Source: Odoribacter laneus YIT 12061
Lineage (GTDB): Bacteria > Bacteroidota > Bacteroidia > Bacteroidales > Marinifilaceae
Direction: 5' to 3'
Assembly (NCBI RefSeq): GCF_000243215.1
Contig: NZ_JH594596.1
Location: 395,872-459,871 of the forward strand
Length of the DNA stretch: 64,000 nucleotides
Every line of letters begins with the position of its first letter. Within the stretch, counting starts at the first letter, position 1. The notes below the pieces were generated by a model. That model worked only from the letters and a program-made list of their open reading frames with translations, was not told where the DNA came from and did not search any database. The translations under genes and the position numbers were made by a program. Below are positions 37,692 through 45,104 of this stretch, piece after piece.

Positions 37692-38294
37692 ATGGAAAAA
37701 CAGACAAAAAATACAGAAAAAGTAAAACAAACTTTGCATGGACATTTTGCTTGGATTGAAGCTGATTTTTTTATTCGGGAAGCCGTTCTGGAAGATGCAT
37801 CGGTTATCTGGCAGACCATCTATGATAATCGTGATTACTTGCGTACGTGGTTACCTTTTGTGGACAATTTGAGAGAGGTAGCGGATGAAGAAGAATTTTT
37901 GAAAACGCAGCTTTCTGTCCCTTATAAGGAGCGGAATATTGTATTTGTCATTATGTGTGGAAACGAGTTATGTGGGTTAATCGGTTTTGTTACTACCGAT
38001 AACATTAACCACCGTACAGAGATCGGGTATTGGCTTATTCCCAAATATCAGGGACGGGGGATAATGAGCCGTTGCGTTCGTCACCTATGTAAATGGGTGG
38101 TCAGTGAACGGGGCATAAATCGTATTCAAATCCGTTGTGCTACAGGCAACCGTCCCAGTAATGCTATACCTCAGCGTCTTGGCTTTACTTTAGAAGGTAT
38201 AGAACGGGAAGGTGAATTACTGCTGGAAGGCAAATATACGGACCTAAACGTTTACAGTATTTTGAAAAATGAAGTCGAAAATTGGATAAACTAA
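37692..38294 (+). CDS. RimJ/RimL-type GNAT acetyltransferase
   Basis: 200 residues from the ATG at 37692; a TTG at 37683 is less likely. FFIREAVLEDASVIWQTIYDNRDYLRTWLPFV is the RimL-type start, EIGYWLIPKYQGRGIMSRCVRHLCKW the acetyl-CoA loop, and RIQIRCATGNRPSNAIPQRLGFTLEGIEREGELL the C-terminal signature. Such enzymes acetylate protein N-termini or small amines. The stop lies four bases before an inverted-repeat element, so the element was tolerated exactly behind the gene. Confidence 0.9.
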   Translation: MEKQTKNTEKVKQTLHGHFAWIEADFFIREAVLEDASVIWQTIYDNRDYLRTWLPFVDNLREVADEEEFLKTQLSVPYKERNIVFVIMCGNELCGLIGFVTTDNINHRTEIGYWLIPKYQGRGIMSRCVRHLCKWVVSERGINRIQIRCATGNRPSNAIPQRLGFTLEGIEREGELLLEGKYTDLNVYSILKNEVENWIN

Positions 38295-38298
38295 CTTT

Positions 38299-38497
38299 CC
38301 CCCCCACGGGGACGGACCTTTTTGGTGGATGCTTTTTTTATTTGGTTATAAATCTATTGTATTGTATACTATTAAGATAAGAAAAGGATTTTCTATCAGG
38401 TAAGGGAAAAATTTTGTTTTATTTACTGGATAAATATAAGTTCTTTATTCCTATGTTGTCAGTAAAATACCAAAAAGGTCCGTCCCCGTGGGGGGGG
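38299..38497. mobile_element. MITE-like element E1 with 27-bp perfect terminal inverted repeats
   Basis: Positions 38299-38325 (a C7 run, then acggggacggacctttttgg) are exactly complementary to 38470-38496. The interior is AT-rich and without an ORF. The full element is homologous, end to end, to the reverse complement of E2 at 39696-39900. No transposase and no obvious target-site duplication were seen. It sits between a GNAT gene and an orphan methyltransferase-fold gene. Confidence 0.75.
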
Positions 38498-38580
38498 AGA
38501 AGAAAAAATTAAAGTTACTTTGATATTTTATATTTATTTACTTACGGATGTCTTTTGCCGGACTGTATTGGTAAAATCAT

Positions 38581-38589
38581 TATCTTTGC
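38581..38589 (+). promoter_or_regulatory. -7 box of the methyltransferase-fold gene
   Basis: TATCTTTGC matches the TAnnTTTG consensus; TTTG at 38554-38557 is a loosely spaced -33 candidate. It lies 26 bases before the ATG at 38615, which supports that start over a TTG further upstream. Confidence 0.6.
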
Positions 38590-38614
38590 TTGTATCGTAA
38601 AGGTTGTAAGGAAA

Positions 38615-39679
38615 ATGGGTATAAGGTTAAGTACAATTGATCGCCGAAAATTTGAGCGTTTGGCAGAGATTATGGAGATGAATAATGAGGTTGTGGGATT
38701 GTTGAGTACTTATCTTACGGATTGTCCGAATTTTGTTACGGAGGAACTCATACATAATTTTTGTGAGGAGTGTGGTGTTCCGGAAGAGGAGGCATTTCGT
38801 CATCTGTTGATAGTAGCCTGTGGTTTAAATATTGAAAACAATGTCCGGGATCGCCAATTGGCAGTAAATTACCTTATGCCGGCGGTTCGTAAGCTCGACT
38901 CACAGGAGTACAAAACAAACCCTTATTATATGCACCTTCGTATTCCTCAGGTTCGTTTCGGTGATTGGGAGTTAAAATACGAAAAGTATATACCTTATGA
39001 GGCTTTTGTATGTAATGAAATTGTACTTGATGAGGATTTTAAAGAAATTCCACAAATTGGCTTTTTCGATACGGAATTTTCTTTCCCGGCAGTAATGCAA
39101 AATAATAATGAATGGATGGCTATTAAACCTAATGAAGTGGAAACGATGCAGCGAGCTATTGAATTGGCTACAGGATGTGTCGTTACATTTGGGTTAGGGC
39201 TTGGTTATTATGCTTATATGGTTTCCGAGAAATCAGCGGTTGAAAGTGTTACTATTATAGAAAAAGATAGTGTCGTAATTTCTTTATTTAAAACATATAT
39301 TTTACCACAATTTCCTGGTAAACAAAAAGTGACTATTATTCAGGCAGATGCTTTTGAGTATGCCATTCATCAAATGCCTGTTCGGAAATACAATTATGCA
39401 TTTGTAGATCTGTGGCATGATGTTTTGGACGGCTATCCACTTTATTTGGAAATGAAAAAATTGGAATCTTTAAGTCCGGAAACTACTTTTTTGTATTGGA
39501 TTGAGGACTCCTTGCTTTCACATATGCGTTGGCGTTTGTTTCATCAAATGCAGGAAGCCCTGTCAACCGATAATAAAAATATTCGAATTCCTGAAGCCTA
39601 TTTACATTTTACTTATGATCAACTTATTCAAAAACTTAAAAATCCTTTTCTGCGAAAATTGGCTCAAAAAGGCAAATAA
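38615..39679 (+). CDS. Orphan protein with class I SAM-methyltransferase-like fold
   Basis: 354 residues from the ATG at 38615, chosen because a -7 box lies 26 bases upstream. Residues about 187-270 show the order expected of a class I methyltransferase or spermidine-synthase-like fold: VVTFGLGLGYYAYMV, TIIEKD (acidic loop), IIQADAFEYA and YAFVDLWHD. The first 170 residues are helical and match no family I can name. The gene looks AT-richer than its neighbours, and it is bracketed by two homologous TIR elements in opposite orientation, 117 bases upstream and 16 bases downstream. Substrate unknown; catalysis is not proven. Confidence 0.65.
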   Translation: MGIRLSTIDRRKFERLAEIMEMNNEVVGLLSTYLTDCPNFVTEELIHNFCEECGVPEEEAFRHLLIVACGLNIENNVRDRQLAVNYLMPAVRKLDSQEYKTNPYYMHLRIPQVRFGDWELKYEKYIPYEAFVCNEIVLDEDFKEIPQIGFFDTEFSFPAVMQNNNEWMAIKPNEVETMQRAIELATGCVVTFGLGLGYYAYMVSEKSAVESVTIIEKDSVVISLFKTYILPQFPGKQKVTIIQADAFEYAIHQMPVRKYNYAFVDLWHDVLDGYPLYLEMKKLESLSPETTFLYWIEDSLLSHMRWRLFHQMQEALSTDNKNIRIPEAYLHFTYDQLIQKLKNPFLRKLAQKGK

Positions 39680-39695
39680 AATCTTCCAGAAGATG

Positions 39696-39900
39696 CCCCC
39701 ACGGGGACGGACCTTTTGGATGTCTTGCTAATAGTATGTAAATAAATAACTTATATTTTGTCTCGTATTTATTAAATAAAAGAAAATTCTCTTCTTTTTT
39801 GATAAAAAATCCTTTTTTCTCTTGTCTTATTAGTATACAATAGTTTTTTAATCAGATAACAAAAAGAAGTATCCACCAAAAAGGTCCGTCCCCATGGGGG
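39696..39900. mobile_element. MITE-like element E2, inverted copy of E1
   Basis: Ends read ccccc-acggggacggacctttt at 39696 and the matching complement ending at 39900 (tccaccaaaaaggtccgt at 39872-39889, then ccccatggggg). Its reverse complement aligns with E1 along the full length, sharing ctattgtatacta-taaga and ggattttttatca-like interior blocks. It begins 16 bases after the methyltransferase-fold stop and ends ten bases before the ung -7 box. Confidence 0.75.
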
Positions 39901-39909
39901 AAAAGTTTT

Positions 39910-39917
39910 TATATTTG
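39910..39917 (+). promoter_or_regulatory. -7 box of ung
   Basis: TATATTTG fits TAnnTTTG, 40 bases before the ung ATG. The place for the -33 element falls inside the right terminal repeat of E2, so the element may set the strength of this promoter. Confidence 0.5.
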
Positions 39918-39957
39918 TGTTTATTTTAGGAAATAAAATTTATTAAAAGATAATTCC

Positions 39958-40620
39958 ATGAATGTACAAATCGAGGAGAGTTGGCGGCAACGTCTACAAG
40001 AGGAGTTTGATAAACCTTATTTTGAGCAATTGGTACAGTTTGTTAAGGAAGAGTATGCTCGGTATACGGTATTTCCTCCAGGAAAACGGATTTTTCATGC
40101 TTACAATACCTGTCCTTTCGAGCAGGTTAAAGTGGTAATTCTGGGACAGGATCCTTATCACGAACCAGGACAATATTATGGGCTATGCTTTTCTGTGATG
40201 GATGGAATGCCTTTTCCGCCTTCATTGGTCAATATTTTTAAAGAGATCGAGAATGATTTGGGAAAGCCGATACCGAGGTCGGGACGCTTGGAGAGGTGGG
40301 CAGAACAGGGCGTGTTACTGATTAATGCAATCCTGACGGTAAGGGCGCATCAGGCCGGTTCACATAAAGGAAAAGGATGGGAAGAGTTTACAGATGCGGT
40401 GATCCGGCATTTGAATGAAGAACGGGAGAATATTGTATTTATGTTGTGGGGAGCTTATGCACAAAAGAAGGGAGCTTTAATCGACCGTAGCCGGCATTAT
40501 GTACTGACAGCTCCGCATCCTTCACCTTTATCGGCTGACCGGGGATTTTTCGGATGTAAACACTTCAGTAGAGCGAATGCCTATTTTCGAAGTAAAGGAC
40601 TTTGTGAGATAAAATGGTAG
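39958..40620 (+). CDS. ung: Uracil-DNA glycosylase (family 1)
   Basis: 220 residues, standard length. GQDPYHEPGQYYGLCFSV holds the catalytic Asp and the water-activating loop, SLVNIFKEIENDLG and GVLLINAILTVRAHQAGSHKGKGWEEFTDAVI the conserved core, and HPSPLSADRGFFGCKHFSRAN the catalytic His minor-groove loop. It removes uracil from DNA as the first step of base excision repair. Confidence 0.97.
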   Translation: MNVQIEESWRQRLQEEFDKPYFEQLVQFVKEEYARYTVFPPGKRIFHAYNTCPFEQVKVVILGQDPYHEPGQYYGLCFSVMDGMPFPPSLVNIFKEIENDLGKPIPRSGRLERWAEQGVLLINAILTVRAHQAGSHKGKGWEEFTDAVIRHLNEERENIVFMLWGAYAQKKGALIDRSRHYVLTAPHPSPLSADRGFFGCKHFSRANAYFRSKGLCEIKW

Positions 40621-40702
40621 AGAGCTAAAGAGTAAGAAGTATAAAGTCTGGATTCAAATAGATTCGCCTCTAGGATCAGCGCACAACTGATTGGCAATTC
40701 TC

Positions 40703-40884
40703 CGGGTTTGATGAACAGAACTTTATTCAGGATAAAACTTTACGATCAGAAATCAACAGCAAATTTCATCCGAACCGAATGTTCCTGTATCCGTCTCTTA
40801 GGTGAGCTAACCAACGAAGTGCTTATCAGGGAACGAAGGGAATGCATACCGTTTTCTGATAAAGCCGGAAAAATCTGGAAATAA
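40703..40884 (+). repeat. Intergenic repeat, copy B
   Basis: Homologous to 24473-24640: both carry cgggtt, ggata, gcaaattt..tccgaaccg, the gaagtgctta..aggg.cgaa.ggaa core and cggaaaaa.ctg in the same order. This copy has an extra segment at about 40786-40808. It fills most of the 404-base spacer after ung; no ORF is seen there. A weaker similarity may extend further upstream. Confidence 0.55.
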
Positions 40885-41001
40885 TGGGAAATATTCAGGT
40901 ATTATTTCACATGGGGCAAGCCGAAAATAGATTTGAAATAAAGGAAAAACAGAAGCTCAATTTGATTTTGGAATAATGATCTGAAATTTCTGATTAATCC
41001 G

Positions 41002-41009
41002 TATTTTTG
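41002..41009 (+). promoter_or_regulatory. -7 box of the flavodoxin-like reductase gene
   Basis: TATTTTTG matches TAnnTTTG and lies 15 bases before the start codon; no well-placed -33 was found. Confidence 0.45.
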
Positions 41010-41024
41010 TAAAAAACAAAATCT

Positions 41025-41633
41025 ATGGAAGTATTGTTAATAAATGGGAGTCCTCATTCCCAGGGAAATACGTTTATCGCACTTTCGGAAGTAGCGAAAA
41101 CATTAGAAAGAGAGGGAATACAAACCCGGTTGATGTCTATTGGAATGAAAGCTGTCCAGGGATGTATAGCCTGTAACAAATGTAGCGAATTGGGACGTTG
41201 TGTGTTTAATGATATACTTTATAAAGAGGTGCGGGAGGCCCTGAAATCAGCGGATGCTTTGGTTGTGGGCTCACCGGTCTACTATGCCGGGCCGAATGGT
41301 TCCTTGTGTGCTTTGCTCGATCGGGTATTTTATTCTTGTTCGGAATTGTTGGCCTATAAACCGGCGGCTTCGGTAGCGGTTTGCCGTCGGGGAGGAAGCA
41401 GTGCAACTTTTGACCGCTTGAACAAGTATTTTACGATTTTAAATATGCCTGTTGTGTCTTCCCAATATTGGAATAGCGTTCATGGAATGCGGGAGGGAGA
41501 AGCTTTGCAGGATGCTGAAGGACTTCAGACAATGCGTACTTTAGGACGGAATATGGCTTGGATATTGAGAAGTCTTCACGAAAATAAATTCCCGGAATCA
41601 GAAAAACCGATTATGACTAATTTTATCCGGTGA
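41025..41633 (+). CDS. Flavodoxin-like NAD(P)H-dependent FMN reductase family protein
   Basis: 202 residues. LLINGSPHSQGNTFIALSEVAKTL is the FMN phosphate loop, GCIACNKCSELGRCVFND a cysteine-containing segment typical of the iron-sulfur flavoprotein/NADPH-FMN reductase group, and GSPVYYAGPNGSLCALLDRVFY the flavin-ring loop. Members reduce quinones or flavins. The cysteines are CIACNKC, short of a full ferredoxin motif. A convergent AraC gene ends 40 bases downstream. Confidence 0.88.
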   Translation: MEVLLINGSPHSQGNTFIALSEVAKTLEREGIQTRLMSIGMKAVQGCIACNKCSELGRCVFNDILYKEVREALKSADALVVGSPVYYAGPNGSLCALLDRVFYSCSELLAYKPAASVAVCRRGGSSATFDRLNKYFTILNMPVVSSQYWNSVHGMREGEALQDAEGLQTMRTLGRNMAWILRSLHENKFPESEKPIMTNFIR

Positions 41634-41673
41634 AATTGTAAGTAGCCTAATTAAAAATAACAGGCAGAAAATA

Positions 41674-42543
41674 CTATAGGGAATTGCGATGTGTCATTTT
41701 TTTCCGAAATTCGACGGGAGAAAGACCGGCATGTTTTTTAAAAAATTTTCCGAATGCGGATTGATCAGAAAATTGTAATAGTTCTGAAATTTCTTTGATA
41801 GATAAATTGGGATGACAGAGTAAGGTACGGGCTTCGCAATAGAGTCTTTCGAAAATAAACTGGCTCGGAGTACGTCCCGTAAGGCTTTTGACAATGAGAG
41901 AGAGGTATTGGGGCGTGATATTCAGTTGTCCGGCATAAAACGGCACCAAATGTTCTTTTCTGTAATTCTGCATCAATACTTCTATAAACCTTTTTAAAAC
42001 GTATTCATACCTTACCTGGTTGTATTCTTCCCATAAATCCCAATGATTTTCAATCCAAATGTTGCTGATTTCCAATAAAAATGCCACTAATGAATTTTGT
42101 ACGATCTCCCGGTACAAATGATGTTGGAGGAGTCTGAGCTTTTTCTGAATCTGTCGAATACTTTCAGATAAAACCAGTTGCTGCGATTTGTTTAACGGAT
42201 TTACTTGTCGTTGTTGCAGCATAACTTTGGCAATATGCTTATACATACTGTCGGAAGCGGGTAATGTATCCAGAAAGGATTTCGTGACAATCAGCATTTC
42301 ACTCCGGAAATCGGAACTGGCATAGAGAAGTTGCCCGGAATATTCGGGAGCGAAAATCACCAAAGTAGCGGGGGTAATGGAATATTTATTTTCATTGATA
42401 GCGAAAAGGGCGGTACCGGATTCTACCAGCATATAGAAAAAAACCTTGGAATAAGATTTTCCCACTGTTTGGATTTCGTTAGCTGAAAGGGAAAACGATT
42501 CGATACCTTTTTCCGGAAAATTTATAATTGTATTGTATTTCAT
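41674..42543 (-). CDS. AraC-family transcriptional regulator
   Basis: 289 residues. A cupin-like N-terminal half (ALFAINENKYSITPATLVIFAPEYSGQL) is followed by the AraC DNA-binding domain: YAGQLNITPQYLSLIVKSLTGRTPSQFI and SIKEISELLQFSDQSAFGKFFKKHAGLSPVEFRKK. It is divergent from a Bcr/CflA-type efflux gene about 300 bases away, so it may control that gene. The ligand is unknown. The 42544-42845 spacer shows no clear repeat or box. Confidence 0.9.
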   Translation of the reverse strand: MKYNTIINFPEKGIESFSLSANEIQTVGKSYSKVFFYMLVESGTALFAINENKYSITPATLVIFAPEYSGQLLYASSDFRSEMLIVTKSFLDTLPASDSMYKHIAKVMLQQRQVNPLNKSQQLVLSESIRQIQKKLRLLQHHLYREIVQNSLVAFLLEISNIWIENHWDLWEEYNQVRYEYVLKRFIEVLMQNYRKEHLVPFYAGQLNITPQYLSLIVKSLTGRTPSQFIFERLYCEARTLLCHPNLSIKEISELLQFSDQSAFGKFFKKHAGLSPVEFRKKMTHRNSL

Positions 42544-42845
42544 GCTGTAAAGATACGATTAAAATAGTTTATACATTTAAAAAAGTGAGTATGCATAGAG
42601 AGAAAATTCAAATATTAAAAAATAGAAAGTCTTGAATATTTCTTTCTTCCCTTTTTCCGATTGCGAAAATAAGAAGAGGGAAAATTTGTGTGGACAGGTT
42701 TAGAAATTTATTTTCAAATAAAACCAATTGCATAGAAAATAAAACTTTTGGAAACGGAGAAATCGACAGAACTTTGCGGCGTGATTTATTTTAAAAGTCT
42801 GTCTTTCATTTTTCGATCTGACATTAGGGACATTTTTTAGAAAAT

Positions 42846-43994
42846 ATGCAAAATTCAAAGACATTTTTACTTGTAGTGCTGGGTATTTTGGCCGCTTTCG
42901 GGCCTTTTGTTACAGATATGTATCTGCCTGGCCTTCCGGCGATGACTGCTTATTTTGGTACCACCGCTTCTATGGTGCAATTGGGAATTACGACGGCTAT
43001 GTTGGGCTTGGCTTTCGGACAAATTATTGTTGGACCGCTCAGTGATAAATATGGGCGCCGTAAACCTCTTCTCCTTTCGTTAGGGGTATTTTTCTTTTCG
43101 ACGATTGGTTGTATTTTTTCCTGGAATGTAGAAGTTTTTATTTTTTTCCGGTTTTTGCAGGGAATGGCGGGAGCTGGCGGTATTGTCATATCCCGTTCGG
43201 TGGCAACGGATTGTTATTCCGGGAAAGAGTTGGCAAAAGCTTTTGCCATGATTTCGGCTGTCAATGGTTTAGCTCCTATTATAGCTCCTATTGTAGGAGG
43301 AGTCCTGTTGAAATTTACCAACTGGCAGGGGATTTTTTTCGCTTTATTGGTATTAGGAATTTTGTTGCTATTGCTGTGTGGGCGATTAAAGGAATCTTTA
43401 CCCCGGGAAAAGAGAATTACTATTTCTGCTTTTTCCTCATTCCAGACTTTCCTTCCGCTTTTAGTCAAACGTAAATTTATGAGTTATGTGTGGGTACAGG
43501 CTTTGATCTTAGGGGTGATTTTTGCTTATATTTCTTCTTCTCCTTTTATTTTACAGCAGCATTATGAGTTATCTCCACTGATGTACAGTTTTTGTTTTGC
43601 CGGGAATGCTATTGCTTTAATTATAGGAACTACCTGGGCGAGTTATTTCCGTTCTATGCGAAAAGGAGTGTTGTTAGGGGTAGGTGGTTCGTTTCTGCTT
43701 TCTATCCTGACAGCTTTGACCCTTTGGTTTGAGTTGCCGATCTTGTATTTTGAGGGAGCTCTTTTTTTTACTTTACTTTTCAGCGGACTTGTAATGCCTA
43801 CTACTACCACTTTAGCTTTGGATGCGGAGCGTCAGAAAGCAGGTACGGCTTCTGCTATTTTAGGAGCTGTCGGATTTTTAATCGGAGGAATCGTTTCCCC
43901 TTTGGTTGGATTGGGAAACATTCTGCATGCTACTGCCATTGTTATGGTCGCTTGCTCCTTGATAGCCTTAGGACTGATGTGTAGAAATAAATAA
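42846..43994 (+). CDS. Bcr/CflA-family multidrug efflux MFS transporter
   Basis: 382 residues with twelve predicted membrane segments. FGPFVTDMYLPGLPAMTAYFGTTASMVQLGITTAMLGLAFGQIIVGPLSDKYGRRKPLL carries the DHA1 motif A and the Bcr-type D-x-Y-L-P start, and RFLQGMAGAGGIVISRSVATDCYSG is the motif C region. It is a proton-driven drug exporter by family. The divergent AraC gene upstream is a candidate regulator. Confidence 0.92.
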   Translation: MQNSKTFLLVVLGILAAFGPFVTDMYLPGLPAMTAYFGTTASMVQLGITTAMLGLAFGQIIVGPLSDKYGRRKPLLLSLGVFFFSTIGCIFSWNVEVFIFFRFLQGMAGAGGIVISRSVATDCYSGKELAKAFAMISAVNGLAPIIAPIVGGVLLKFTNWQGIFFALLVLGILLLLLCGRLKESLPREKRITISAFSSFQTFLPLLVKRKFMSYVWVQALILGVIFAYISSSPFILQQHYELSPLMYSFCFAGNAIALIIGTTWASYFRSMRKGVLLGVGGSFLLSILTALTLWFELPILYFEGALFFTLLFSGLVMPTTTTLALDAERQKAGTASAILGAVGFLIGGIVSPLVGLGNILHATAIVMVACSLIALGLMCRNK

Positions 43995-44032
43995 GGAGAA
44001 AGATCGAATGTAAAATTATTTCTTCTTATTCT

Positions 44033-44875
44033 TCAGACTGACAGGGGGGAGGAAAGGGGCTGACATTGCGGGCAATAATAGACAGTACCTCCCAGATAGG
44101 CTTCTCGCATAATTTTATGTCCGCAACGGGGACAGGGTTTTGTATAAGTATTTTTAGACAACACGACTCGATAACCGCCCCAATTTCCCCAGAAGTCTTT
44201 TTCGGTATCCCGTCCCCCTTGTTCGATCATGCGGGATAAAGTTCCTTTTATACTGTATAATAAATCTGATTTTTCCAGTTCGTTGAGGGTAGAAATTTTA
44301 CGTTTGGGATGAATACTGGCGTTGAAAAGAATATCCTGGACGACACCGTTTCCCAGGCCCGGAATACGTTGTTCGGTCGCCAATAAAGCTTTTGCGGAAA
44401 GTGTCTTTTTGGAATTTCTGATCATCTTTTCAAAATACACTTCATCGAAATGGAGGTCCAAAGGACTCAACTTGTGAATGCTGCCTTGGTAATAGGGATT
44501 ATCGTATTCGCCTTGAAAAGCGAAAATTCCGCCGTACATAGCTACAGTAAAAACCAAAAAACTACCGTCATCCAGTACGAGTAGTTGCTGGTATTTGGCC
44601 GGGCGTTCTTCTTTGGGAGGATAATATCGCATAATAGTCCCGTCGCCGATCAGCAAATGAGTGTTTTGATCCGTAATCAAATCTACAAAAGCTCCGTATC
44701 CTTTTACCGTTTCGATCTTTCGTCCTGTCAAAAGAGAAGGATAAGCAAGCGGATCTCCGTTGTAAAAAGTGAATTTATGCGGATGGGTGGCGGGAATTAC
44801 TTCTGCGATTGTTCTACCGGTCAGCATACTGCTTGCCTGACGACTGATAGTGGTGGATTCTGGTAATTCGAGCAT
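44033..44875 (-). CDS. Fpg/Nei-family DNA glycosylase-like protein without N-terminal proline
   Basis: 280 residues. The fold markers are there: an H2TH region (PGLGNGVVQDILFNASIHPKRKI) and a C-terminal zinc finger (CPRCGHKIMREAYLGGTVYYCPQC) with the DNA-binding stretch before it. However, the start MLELPESTTI has Leu at position 2, where active Fpg and Nei have the catalytic proline (MPELPE); Glu3 is kept. The catalytic proline is therefore absent, and the glycosylase reaction is unlikely to proceed by the standard Schiff-base route. Similar MLELPE starts exist in related bacteria, to my recollection. Role unclear. Confidence 0.8.
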   Translation of the reverse strand: MLELPESTTISRQASSMLTGRTIAEVIPATHPHKFTFYNGDPLAYPSLLTGRKIETVKGYGAFVDLITDQNTHLLIGDGTIMRYYPPKEERPAKYQQLLVLDDGSFLVFTVAMYGGIFAFQGEYDNPYYQGSIHKLSPLDLHFDEVYFEKMIRNSKKTLSAKALLATEQRIPGLGNGVVQDILFNASIHPKRKISTLNELEKSDLLYSIKGTLSRMIEQGGRDTEKDFWGNWGGYRVVLSKNTYTKPCPRCGHKIMREAYLGGTVYYCPQCQPLSSPLSV

Positions 44876-45061
44876 AGTATTCGAAGGATAATGAGAAATC
44901 CAAATGTAGCTATAATTTTTAAAGAAGGGAAAGTCTGAAAATTTTTTCTGTAAAATCCGGAAAATAATTTATCAGGTGAATACCTTAAAAGAGGGGGAGA
45001 AAAGTTAAATTTATCGAGCGTGAATTTTAAGCTTTTGTGTGGGAAATAGGGGTAAAATGAT

Positions 45062-45069
45062 TATCTTTG
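45062..45069 (+). promoter_or_regulatory. -7 box of purL
   Basis: TATCTTTG matches TAnnTTTG; TTTG at 45034-45037 is a possible -33, spaced rather widely. The start codon lies 35 bases downstream. Confidence 0.5.
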
Positions 45070-45104
45070 TGTACTTAAATACATGAAATAAATTCATATA
45101 GAGC

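Noticed and set aside
38615-39900. DNA modification or restriction system between the MITE-like elements
   Set aside because: The gene lacks DNA methyltransferase motifs such as DPPY or PCQ, and there is no nuclease partner; only a generic SAM-fold pattern is visible.
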